Source: Pseudomonas sp. BN417 (GTDB taxonomy: Bacteria > Pseudomonadota > Gammaproteobacteria > Pseudomonadales > Pseudomonadaceae). Taken from it: a stretch of 64,000 bases of DNA. The notes beneath the pieces are model-generated. The model did not search any database. It had not been told where the DNA came from and saw only the letters and a list, made by a program, of their open reading frames with translations. Where the stretch lies: contig NZ_SSOJ01000067.1 in NCBI RefSeq assembly GCF_029871205.1, positions 1 to 64,000 of the forward strand, in the 5' to 3' direction. The position numbers and the translations under genes are program-made. The first letter of the stretch is position 1; each line of letters opens with the position of its first letter. Positions 27,525 through 36,600 of the stretch are shown one piece after another.

Positions 27525-28127
27525 ATGTCCCGTCCACAGTGCCCGCGTTGCCAGCGCCCCGAGAGCCATTGCCTGTGCCCGCTGATCCCCCACCTGACGA
27601 GCCGTACCCGTGTGCTGCTGCTGCAGCATCCCAGTGAGGTGAACCACGCCCTGAATACCGCGCGCCTGGCCGCCCTGGGGCTGGAGAATGCCGAACTGCG
27701 GGTGGGCGAGCGCTTCGAAGACCTGGGCGAATGCCTGGCCGATCCCCGTTACCGCGCCTGCCTGCTGTTCCCGGGTGAGGAGGCCCGATCCCTGGTGGAG
27801 ATGGCCGCCAGCGACCCGCGCCCGCTGCTGCTGGTGGTGCCCGACGGCACCTGGCGCAAGGCACGCAAGCTGCTGCACCTGAATCCTGAACTCAGGGCCC
27901 TGCCCAGGGTGACCCTGCCCGCGGGCCTGACCTCGCGCTACCGCCTGCGCAAGGCGCCCATGGCCGGGGCGCTGTCCACCCTCGAAGCCGTCACCGTGGC
28001 CTTGGATATCCTCGAAGCGCCAGCACGGTTCGATGAACTGCTGCGGCCTTTCGAGGCATTGATACAGGGGCAGATCGAGGCGATGGGGGAGGAGACCTTC
28101 AGGAGGAATCACGGGGGAGGGGAGTAG
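27525..28127 (+). CDS. DTW-domain tRNA aminocarboxypropyltransferase-like protein
   Basis: Cytoplasmic protein of 200 residues with the N-terminal zinc-binding cysteines CPRCQRPESHCLCP and the motif VVPDGTWRKARKLL that names the DTW domain. Family members (TapT/YfiP) transfer the 3-amino-3-carboxypropyl group from S-adenosylmethionine to a uridine in tRNA. The SPOUT-like core LLLQHPSEVNHALNTARLA is present. 12 bp after gbuR; no functional link to it is evident. Confidence 0.9.
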   Translation: MSRPQCPRCQRPESHCLCPLIPHLTSRTRVLLLQHPSEVNHALNTARLAALGLENAELRVGERFEDLGECLADPRYRACLLFPGEEARSLVEMAASDPRPLLLVVPDGTWRKARKLLHLNPELRALPRVTLPAGLTSRYRLRKAPMAGALSTLEAVTVALDILEAPARFDELLRPFEALIQGQIEAMGEETFRRNHGGGE

Positions 28128-28134
28128 GGTCCAT

Positions 28135-28256
28135 GAGCAGGACTGCGTCCTGCTCAGCGATTGAAATCGCCCCCACAGGAGAACGGCCCGACCGGGCACG
28201 GGCTGTGCTTTTCTGTGGGGGCGAATTCATTCGCAAAGGGCCCGCGCAGTGGCCCC
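28135..28256. repeat. Two separated REP halves, tail to tail
   Basis: Left: hairpin GAGCAGGACTGCGTCCTGCTC, then the variant arm GATTGAAATCGCCCCCACA (ends 28177). Right: TGTGGGGGCGAATTCATTCG from 28214 with a degenerate GGGCCCGCGCAGTGGCCCC hairpin. Unlike the complete elements, the conserved CCCCCACA ends face each other. They sit between the convergent DTW and HlyD-type genes and may act as a bidirectional RNA end structure. Confidence 0.75.
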
Positions 28257-28258
28257 GG

Positions 28259-29611
28259 TCACCGCTCCCGCATCGCCTCCTGGCGGGCCTTGAGCACGGG
28301 TTTCAGCAGGTAGTCCAGCACGCTCTTCTCGCCGGTGATGATGTCCACCGTGGCGACCATGCCCGGAATGATCAGCAGCGGGTGGTCGTCCTTGCCCAGG
28401 TGGCTCTTCTCGGTGCGCACCTGGATCAGGTAGTAGCTCTTGCCTTCTTCGTCCGTGATGGTGTCGGCGCTGATCAGCTCCAGGCCGGCCCTGAGGCCGC
28501 CGTAGATGGTGTAGTCATAGGCGGTGAACTTGACCATGGCCTTCTGCCCCGGATGGAGGAAGGCCACGTCCTGCGGGCGGATGCGCGCTTCGATCAGCAG
28601 GCTGTCTTCCAGGGGCACCACTTCCAGCAGGTCACTGCCGGGCTGCACTACGCCGCCTATGGTGTTGACCTTGAGCTGCTTGATCACGCCGTGTACCGGC
28701 GAGACCACCGTGGTGCGGCTGACGCGGTCGTCGATGGCCTTGCTGGTGGAGGTGATCTTCGACAGTTCGGTGCGCACCTCGTTGAGTTCCTTGATCGCGT
28801 CGGAGCGGAAAGACAGTCGGCTTTCCTCCATCTTCCGCTCGATCTCCGTCACCGCCGACTCGGCGCGGGGGATGGCCAGGTTGGTGGCCGCCAATTCGCC
28901 GCGGGTTTCCACGGCGCTGCGCTGCAGGCGGAGGATTTCCACCTGGGAGATGGCGCCGGCCTTCACCAGCGGCTGCGACATGTTCAGCTCCTGCTGGATC
29001 AACCCCAGGCTGGAGCGGTACTGCTGGCTCTTGGAGCGGAACTCTTCGAGCTCCTGCTTCTTCTGCCGCAACTGCTCGCTGAGGATGCGCTGCTCGCTGT
29101 CCAGGCGCTGCGCGCGGGCGCGGTACAGCGACAGTTCGTCCTCGGCCAGTTGCGGCGCCTCGCGAGTGATCTCCTCGGGCAGGGCCATTTCGCGGCCCTC
29201 GGCTTCGGCCGACAGGCGTTCGACGCGGGCGGTCAGGGCCAGGCGGTCGGCCTCGCTTTCGCCCTTGTTGGAGCGGAAGCGGGTGTCGTCGAGGCGCAGC
29301 AGTACAGTGCCCTTGTCCACCACCTGGCCCTCGCGAACCAGGATCTCCGAGACGATGCCGCCCTCCAGGTTCTGGATGACCTGGATCTTGCTGGAAGGAA
29401 TCGCCTTGCCTTCGCCGGTGGTGACTTCCTCCAGCACCGCGAAGCGTGCCCAGGCCAGCGCCACCAGCAACAGCACGCAGGCGACCCAGACGGTGACGCG
29501 GGTGGCGCGGGGCGAGTCTTCGAACATGGCGCCGGCCACTTCGGGCATGAATTCGGTGTCGCCGTTGCTGCGCCGGTCGAAGTAGCTGCGGGGTTTCTCT
29601 GCGCTGGCCAT
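28259..29611 (-). CDS. Type I secretion membrane-fusion protein (HlyD/LapC-like)
   Basis: Periplasmic adaptor of 450 residues joining the inner-membrane ATPase to the TolC-like pore. One N-terminal membrane helix (VWVACVLLLVALAWARFAVL), a lipoyl half IPSSKIQVIQNLEGGIVSEI, a long coiled-coil hairpin (about residues 120-300, rich in E, Q, R, L) and the second half VVSPVHGVIKQLKVNTIGGV, then the C-terminal TAYDYTIYGGLRAGLELIS. The ATG with GGAGG 7 nt upstream is preferred over an earlier in-frame one. Third gene of the secretion operon divergent from the adhesin, so LapC is the likely counterpart. Confidence 0.93.
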   Translation of the reverse strand: MASAEKPRSYFDRRSNGDTEFMPEVAGAMFEDSPRATRVTVWVACVLLLVALAWARFAVLEEVTTGEGKAIPSSKIQVIQNLEGGIVSEILVREGQVVDKGTVLLRLDDTRFRSNKGESEADRLALTARVERLSAEAEGREMALPEEITREAPQLAEDELSLYRARAQRLDSEQRILSEQLRQKKQELEEFRSKSQQYRSSLGLIQQELNMSQPLVKAGAISQVEILRLQRSAVETRGELAATNLAIPRAESAVTEIERKMEESRLSFRSDAIKELNEVRTELSKITSTSKAIDDRVSRTTVVSPVHGVIKQLKVNTIGGVVQPGSDLLEVVPLEDSLLIEARIRPQDVAFLHPGQKAMVKFTAYDYTIYGGLRAGLELISADTITDEEGKSYYLIQVRTEKSHLGKDDHPLLIIPGMVATVDIITGEKSVLDYLLKPVLKARQEAMRER

Positions 29612-29622
29612 GCCTTGCCTCC

Positions 29623-31788
29623 TCACCCGTTGGCCTGGCCGATACGGCCTTTGCGCAGAGCGTCGATGACGGTGTCCTTCGGCCCGTCGGCGACCACCTG
29701 GCCGTTGTCCAGCACCACCAGGCGATCGACCAGGGCCAGCATCGAACTGCGGTGGGTGATGAGGATCAGCGTCTTGTTCGCCGACCAGGTGGCCAGGCGC
29801 TGGCGCAGTTGTTCCTCGCTGCTGTTGTCCATGGCGCTGGTGGGTTCGTCGAGCACCAGCAGCGGCGGGTCGAGCAGCAACGCGCGGGCCAGCAGCACCG
29901 TCTGGCGCTGGCCGCTGGAGAGTAGTTGGCCGCGCTCGCCCACCGGGCGGTCGTAGCCCTGGGGATGTTGCCGGGCCAGTTCGGCGACACCGGTCATCTC
30001 CGCCACTTCGAGCATGCGTTCGTCGCTGGCGTAGCGCGCGCCCAGGGTCAGGTTGTCGCGCAGGCTGCCGGCCAGCAGGGGCAGGTCATGACTGACGTAG
30101 CCGATCTGCTGGCGCAGGTCGCCGATATCGGTCTGCCGCAGGTCGAGGCCATCCAGCAGCAGCTGGCCTTCGTCCGGGGCATAGAAGCCGAGGATCAGGC
30201 GCGCCAGGGTGCTCTTGCCCGAGCCGCTGCGGCCGATGATGCCGACCTTCTCGCCCGCCGCCAGGCGCAGGCTGACCTTGTTCAGGGCCGGCCCGGTCTG
30301 CCCCGGGTAGCGGAAATCCACCTGGCGCATGTCCAGGTTGCCTTTGAGCGATTGCTGTTCCAGGGGGCGCTGGCCGGCTTCGCGCTCCTGGGGCAGGCCC
30401 ATCAGCGCATCGGTGGACTTCATGGTCAGCCGCGCCTGCTGGTAGCGGGTGATGAGTCCGGCGATCTGGCCCAGGGGCGAAAGCACCCGGCTGTTGAGCA
30501 TGTAGCAGGCGACCAGGGCGCCAACGCTGAGGCCACCGGCGATGATGCTGTAGACGCCGCTGACGATCATTGCCAGGCCGGCGAACTGCTGCATGAACAG
30601 GGTACCGTTGGTGGCCAGCGCACAAAGGAAGCGGGCATGGCTGTCGAGGCGGGTGAGGGCGCCGTGGGTGTGCTCCCAGCGGTGCTGGCGCTCGCTTTCG
30701 GCGCCGCAGGCCTTGAGGGTTTCCAGGCCGGACAGGGTTTCGATCAGCAGTGCCTGGCGTTCGGCACCCAGGGCGAGGCTGCGCTGCACCGTGTCGCGCA
30801 GGCGCACCTGGATCAGGTAGGCGAAGAGGGCGGCAATGGGGAAGGCGAGGACCGGGATCACCACCAGCCAGCCGCCGAGCAGGCCGATCACCAGCAGCAT
30901 CAGCAGCGAGAACGGCAGGTCGATCAGGCTGGTGAGGGTCACCGCGGTGAGGAATTCCCGCAGGCCCTGGAAGTCGTGGATGCTCTGGGCGAAACCACCG
31001 ATGGTGACCGGTCGGGCCTTGAGCGACATGCCGGTGATGCGTTCGAAGAGGGTGGCCGAGAGGACGATGTCGGTCTTCTTCCCGGCGCTGTCCAGCAGGT
31101 TGGCGCGCAGAATCCGCAGCAGCAGGTCGAAGCCGGTACCGATCAACAGGCCGATGGTGAGTACCCAGAGGGTCGAGGTGGCCTGATTGGGCACCACGCG
31201 GTCGTAGGTCTGCATCACGAAGAGCGGCACAAGCATGCCCAGCAGGTTGATCAGCAGGCTCGCCAGCATGGCGTCGGCGTAGAGCCAGCGGGACAGCTTG
31301 AGGGTGTCGCGGAACCAGGACTGCAGGCGGGGAACCAAGGGGTTGCGGGCTTCCTCCAGCTCATGGCGCGGGCGGGCGAACAGGGCCTGGCCGGCGTACT
31401 CCAGGGCCAGCGCCTCGCGCGCTACCCACTGCTCGCCGCCGTCCGCCTCGCTGGGCAGGATCAGTGCACGGCCGCTGGTGTCCAGCTGGGTCAGCACCGC
31501 GCTGCGGTTGCCCTTGAGCAGCAGCAGAAGCGGCAGGTTGAGCGGCGAGATGGACGCCAGGTCGCGACGCAGCAAGCGCGCCTGCAGGCCGACGCGGGCC
31601 GCCGCGCGGGGCAGCAGTTCGGCGGACAGACGCTGGCCGGGCAGTGGTAGGCCGCTGCAGAGGCTGGCACGGCTGGCCGCGCGGCCATGCAGCCGGCAGA
31701 GGATCAGCAGGCCATCGAGCAGCGGGTCGTCATGGCCCTGGTGCGGGTCCCGCGGGCTGTCAGTCCGCTCCATCGTGGTCATTGGCAT
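29623..31788 (-). CDS. Type I secretion ABC permease/ATPase (LapB-like)
   Basis: Inner-membrane export ATPase of 721 residues. Order: an N-terminal C39-peptidase-like domain (about 1-140) lacking a clear catalytic Cys-His pair, six-helix ABC exporter region (about 165-440, with MQTYDRVVPNQATSTLWVL), then the nucleotide-binding domain with Walker [19 protein letters not shown], signature LSSGQRQTVLLARALL (LSSGQ) and Walker B LLVLDEPTSAMD. The inactive C39-like domain is typical of exporters of giant RTX adhesins. Start may be this ATG or one two codons later. It overlaps no neighbour: 16 bp after the TolC-like gene, 11 bp before the adaptor. Confidence 0.94.
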   Translation of the reverse strand: MPMTTMERTDSPRDPHQGHDDPLLDGLLILCRLHGRAASRASLCSGLPLPGQRLSAELLPRAAARVGLQARLLRRDLASISPLNLPLLLLLKGNRSAVLTQLDTSGRALILPSEADGGEQWVAREALALEYAGQALFARPRHELEEARNPLVPRLQSWFRDTLKLSRWLYADAMLASLLINLLGMLVPLFVMQTYDRVVPNQATSTLWVLTIGLLIGTGFDLLLRILRANLLDSAGKKTDIVLSATLFERITGMSLKARPVTIGGFAQSIHDFQGLREFLTAVTLTSLIDLPFSLLMLLVIGLLGGWLVVIPVLAFPIAALFAYLIQVRLRDTVQRSLALGAERQALLIETLSGLETLKACGAESERQHRWEHTHGALTRLDSHARFLCALATNGTLFMQQFAGLAMIVSGVYSIIAGGLSVGALVACYMLNSRVLSPLGQIAGLITRYQQARLTMKSTDALMGLPQEREAGQRPLEQQSLKGNLDMRQVDFRYPGQTGPALNKVSLRLAAGEKVGIIGRSGSGKSTLARLILGFYAPDEGQLLLDGLDLRQTDIGDLRQQIGYVSHDLPLLAGSLRDNLTLGARYASDERMLEVAEMTGVAELARQHPQGYDRPVGERGQLLSSGQRQTVLLARALLLDPPLLVLDEPTSAMDNSSEEQLRQRLATWSANKTLILITHRSSMLALVDRLVVLDNGQVVADGPKDTVIDALRKGRIGQANG

Positions 31789-31804
31789 GCACTCCCACGG
31801 CCGC

Positions 31805-33160
31805 TCACTGCATGTCCGGCAGCTGGGCTTCGCTCTTCACCTCGCTGGCGGCGACGGCTTCGGCCGGGACCACGACGTTCTGGCGGCGCAGCAGGTCGCC
31901 CATGGCCGAGGTCACCCGGTACATCGAGAACTCCTCGGTGTAGCGCACTTCCACATAGCGGCGGTTGGCGGTGAAGAGTTCGTTCTCGCTGTCCAGAAGG
32001 TCCAGCAGGGTGCGCTGGCCGAGGCCGAACTGTTGCTGGTAGGCCTCGCGGACGCGCGCCGTGTAGTCGGCGTAAGCGCGGGCCTCGGGGGTCTGCTTGC
32101 GGGCGTTTTCCATGGCGTTCCAGGCCAGGGAAATGTTTTCGTTGAGCACCCGCAGGGCGTTGTTGCGGATGTCCATGGACTGGTTGATCTGGTGCGCGGC
32201 GGCCTGCAGCCGGGCCTTGTCGCGCATGCCGTTGAACAGGTTGTAGTTCATCACCACGCCGGCCCGCCAGGTGTTGTAGTGGCCCTCATCGCCCTGCACG
32301 TTGTCGTCGGCGGTGGTGGCCAGCTCGGCATCCAGGCGAGGGTAGAAGGGTGCCTTGGCGGACTCGTACTGGCTCTCGGCGGCCTGCACGTCGGCCTGGG
32401 CCGATTTCAGCAGGGGATTGGCGTCCATCACGCCCTGGCGCGCGGCCATCAGGTCGGCGGGCATTTCGCCCTTGATGGTGGCCGGGGTCACCAGCTCGTC
32501 GGCGGGCACGCCGACGGCGCTATAGAAGCTGGTTTCGGCATCGGCCAGGTTCACTTCCTCGGTGTAGAGGTTGTTCTTGGCCAGGGCCAGGCGCGCTTCG
32601 GCCTGGTCGAAGTCGGCGGTGCTGCCGACACCGCGCTCGCTGCGCAGGCCGATCTGGTCGTGGATGCGCTCGTGGGCCATCAGGTTGTTCCTGGCCAGCG
32701 TCACCATCTCGCGGCGCTTGAGCACCTCCAGGTAGACCTCCACCGTACGCAGCGCAAGGCTCTCGGCGGTTCCCAGGGTGAAATAGGCGCGGGAGTTAAC
32801 CACCGCGCCGGTGCGTGCCACTTCGTTTGGCGTATTGAAACCGTCGAACAGCATCTGTCGCAGGCGCAACTCGGCGTCGCGGAAGTTCAGGGTTTCCTTG
32901 TTGTGATCGCCGAGGGCGCGGGTAGTGGGGCTGTCGGATTGCTCGCGGCCCACGCCGGTAATCAGGTCGACGGTCGGTAGGTATCCCCCTTTGGCGACCT
33001 TTGCCTCTTCGTCGGCGACGAGCCGGTCCTGGGCGCTGGCGAGAAGTTCGGGATGCTTGTCCAGGGTGCTCTGGATGGCGTCGGTAAGCGTCATGGCCTG
33101 GATTTGCGTGGCGGCCATGGCCAGCAGGATGCTGCTCCACAGGGGGGTTACGGTGCGCAT
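31805..33160 (-). CDS. TolC-family outer-membrane secretion pore (LapE-like)
   Basis: Outer-membrane efflux/secretion channel of 451 residues. Signal peptide ending AATQIQA, then MTLTDAIQSTLDKHPELLAS, two TolC repeats with long alpha-barrel coiled segments, and FGLGQRTLLDLLDSENELFT, a hallmark of type I secretion outer-membrane proteins. First gene of the operon with the ATPase and adaptor; promoter must lie in the 466-bp gap shared with the adhesin gene. Confidence 0.93.
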   Translation of the reverse strand: MRTVTPLWSSILLAMAATQIQAMTLTDAIQSTLDKHPELLASAQDRLVADEEAKVAKGGYLPTVDLITGVGREQSDSPTTRALGDHNKETLNFRDAELRLRQMLFDGFNTPNEVARTGAVVNSRAYFTLGTAESLALRTVEVYLEVLKRREMVTLARNNLMAHERIHDQIGLRSERGVGSTADFDQAEARLALAKNNLYTEEVNLADAETSFYSAVGVPADELVTPATIKGEMPADLMAARQGVMDANPLLKSAQADVQAAESQYESAKAPFYPRLDAELATTADDNVQGDEGHYNTWRAGVVMNYNLFNGMRDKARLQAAAHQINQSMDIRNNALRVLNENISLAWNAMENARKQTPEARAYADYTARVREAYQQQFGLGQRTLLDLLDSENELFTANRRYVEVRYTEEFSMYRVTSAMGDLLRRQNVVVPAEAVAASEVKSEAQLPDMQ

Positions 33161-33626
33161 TTCTTGTCATTCTCCTAGTCGGTACTTCGCGTCCCTGACG
33201 CCGACAAATTGGCGGAAATCCATGGCAAACCGTTTCAGGCTTGTAACATCAGAGCTAAGAACATCTTTTGCTTGGGCTAAGAAGAAATCCTCACAAGGGA
33301 TATCAGGAAAAATTCTTATGCACTCGTCGGAAATCCAAGACATCTTTTTTCCAGCAAGTCGCGTGTTTTGGGGCTTTCAGAGCCCATGTGCGAATGCGGG
33401 TTGCGGTCAGGCACAAAAACAGGGTTTCGGGGTGGGCTAGTCCCGAAGGAGCAGTCTGGCGCCGGGTCGTGCGACATTTTTTTGACTTGGTGGCTTTTTG
33501 GCGCCGTACTTCTTCCTCTCGATTCTTCTTCACGTACCCGTCGTTCGGTTCGGACGTGCTGTGACCCCTCATTGACTGGGATCGGCGCTGTCCGGCTGGC
33601 AGCACGTCGTGCGGGAGGAAGGAATC
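33161..33626. other. Divergent promoter region of the adhesin locus
   Basis: 466 bp without a convincing gene, AT-richer than its surroundings from about 33240 to 33370. It must hold promoters for the secretion operon (leftward) and the adhesin (rightward). Visible: a FleQ-like palindrome at 33200-33213 and a TTCGGG-N10-CCCGAA hairpin at 33426-33447. I could not fix -10/-35 elements or a sigma-54 site with confidence. Confidence 0.6.
33200..33213. promoter_or_regulatory. Possible FleQ-type box
   Basis: GCCGACAAATTGGC agrees with the FleQ consensus as I remember it (GTCAATAAATTGAC) at 10 of 14 positions and keeps dyad symmetry in its outer bases. It is 40 bp upstream of the TolC-like start. 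FleQ is a c-di-GMP-responsive regulator of lap and exopolysaccharide genes in pseudomonads, which makes the site plausible but unproven. Confidence 0.3.
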
Positions 33627-36600
33627 ATGGTGGGTTCAATTGGGGTCGTTCGGCAGGTCGTGGGTGAAGTCTTCGCGGTCCGGCTCGATGGTTCGCGCCG
33701 GTTGCTCACCGAAGGCGACCGCGTTTATTTCGGCGAGCAACTGGTAACCGGCAGCAATGGGGCCGTGGCGGTGGCCCTGGGCAATGGCCAGGAACTGGTG
33801 CTCGGACGCGACAGCAGCATGACGCTGGACAACACCCTGCTGGCCGGCAATCGCGACCCCGACCGGACGGCCGACAGCGCACCGGCCGCTCCTGGCCAGC
33901 AGGACCTCGCCGACGTCGAGAAACTGCAGGCGGCCATCCAGGCGGGCGTCGACCCGAGCAGGGCTGCCGAGGCCACCGCCGCAGGGCCCGGTTCCGGCGG
34001 TGCCGGAAGCGGCAACGCCGGTGGCGGGCACTCCTTCGTGCTGCTGGGCGAGACCGCCGGCTCGGTGGACCCCACCATTGGGTTCCCCACCGGCCCCATC
34101 GGCTTCTTCCCGGAATTCCCCCAGCCCGAGACGGCCATTCCGGCCGAAGAACCGGTCAACGGCGTGCCGCTGGCCCGCGACGATGGGCGGACCGCCAACG
34201 AGGATGGCCCGCGCGTGCTGGGCAGTGTGCTTGATAACGACGACGGCGGGCCGGACCTGCCCCTCAGGTTCGTGTCCTGGCAGGTCGGCGTGGCCCTGGA
34301 GGGCACCAACGGCAGCCGTCAGGTGAACACCGACTTTGGCGTGGTGACCCTGAATCCGGACGGCAGCTTCGACTTCGAACTGGCCAGGGCCATCCCGCTG
34401 CTGAGAGCGCTGGACGAGGACCAGCGCGTCGACCTCAGCTTTGGCTACACCATCGAGGACAGCAACGGCGACCAGAGTTCGGCGACCCTCACTATCACCA
34501 TCGTCGGCCGCAACGACGGCCCAACGGTGGAGGTCAGCTTTCCGCAGAGCGAAGGCGGCCTGACCCAGGTATTCGAGCGCGGCCTGCCCGGCGGCTCCGG
34601 GACCGGGGATGGCAGCGCGGTGGTGAATGGCAACTTCCGGCTCGCCGACCCCGATGGCCTGGATGACCTGAAGTCCATCAGCGTGGGCGGCCTCACCCTC
34701 GACCTGACCACCAGCAGCTTCGCCAGCCTGGTGGGGCAGAGCTTCGCGGCGGAACACGGCACGGTGCTGATCACCGGCTTCGATGCCGCCAGCGGCATCT
34801 ACAGCTTCAGCTACACCCTGACCGAAGCCACCCTCGATGCCGCCGGTCCGGAGACGGACGGCTTCCTTATTAATGTCAGCGATGGCCTGGCCAGCGCCTC
34901 GACCACTGTCAGCATCGAGATCGTCGATGATGTCCCGCAGGCCAATCCGGACAGCGTCAGCCTGACCGAGGGTGCCGTGCCCGCCAGCCTCAGCGGCAAT
35001 GTACTGGGCAACGATGTCGGCGGCGCCGACCAGTCCAAGGCCTTCACCAGTTGGAACGGCGTCGCCGGCGCCACTCCCGGGGCCAATGGCAGCCTGCTGG
35101 TGAATACCCCCTACGGCCTGGTGACCCTGAATGCCGATGGCAGCTACGCCTTCGCGCTGGCCAATGGCTCGGCGGCGGTGGAGGCGCTGGACCAGGGCGA
35201 GCAGGTCACCCTGCAGTACGCCTACTCCATGCGCGATGGCGATGGCGACCCCAGCGACGCCGTGCTGACCATCAGCATTCTCGGCAGCAATGACGCGCCA
35301 ACGGTGCAAGTCAGTTCCCCGGATACCACGGGCGGCCTGGCCCAGGTCTTCGAGCTTGGCCTGCCCGCGGGCTCCAGCGCCGGCGATGGCAGTACCGTGG
35401 TGACCGGAAGCTTCAGCCTTGGCGATTCCGATGGGCTGGATAACCTCAAGTCGCTGACCGTCGGCAGCCTGAATCTGGACCTGACCAGCAGCAGCTTCGC
35501 CAGCCTGGTGGGGCAGAGCTTCGCCGCGGCCCATGGCACCGTGCTGATCACCGGCTACAGCAATGGCACCTACAGCTTCAGCTACACCCTGACCGAAGCT
35601 ACCCTCGATGCCGCCGGTCCGGAGACGGACGGCTTCCTTATTAATGTCAGTGACGGCCTGGCCAACGCTTCGGCCACTGTCAGCATCGAGATCGTCGACG
35701 ACCTGCCCCAGGCGAAGGCCGATAGCGCATCGCTCGGTGAGGGCGACAGCGTCAGCGGCAATGTCGTGACCGTCACCGGGCTGGGCTCGGTGGCCGATGT
35801 GTTCGGCGCTGATGGTCGGCCCACGCCCGTGTCTGGCGTGGTGGGCGTGCGCGCCGGCGGCGACACCTCGACCCCGGCTTCGGGGGGCGTGGGTGTGGCC
35901 ATCACCACGGCGTTCGGTACCTTGGTGCTGCACGTCGACGGCAGCTACCGCTACACCAGCCACCCCGACAGCCTGGCCCAGGCCGGCGCCGTCGATATGT
36001 TCACCTACAGCATCGTCGATGCCGACGGCGACCTCAGCACCACCACCCTGACTATCGACATTGCCAACTTCACCGTGGTCGGCAGCGTCCAGGCCGGTTC
36101 CGACGAGGAGGTGCGCGAAGCCGCCCTCGGCTTCGGCAGCGAACCGGCGAGCAGCGACGAGCTGGCCAGCGGCACCCTGGTCGGCAGCGGCGGCAGCGGG
36201 CCCTACAGCTTCAGCCTGGGAGCCGGCGCCGGTATCGGCCAGTACGGCCAGCTGGTGGTAGGCAGCGATGGTAGCTACAGCTACACCCTGACCTCGGCGC
36301 CCAAGGTCAACCCGGGCGATAACGGCAACAACCTGCAGTTCACCGAGACTTTCACTTTCCTGGTGACCGACACCAATGGCAACACGGGCACCGGCACCCT
36401 GACCGTGGCCATCATCGACGATGTGCCGGACATCCGCGTCAAGGGCCTGGACGGCTTCGAGCTGCAGGTGGACGAAACCAGCCTCGGCAGCACCGACAGT
36501 ACCAACTTCGCCGGCGCCTTCACGTCTGTATTCGGCGCCGACGGCGCTGCGCCCGACAACGCCATCACCTACAGCCTGGGTGTGAAGTCGCCGGGCGTGG

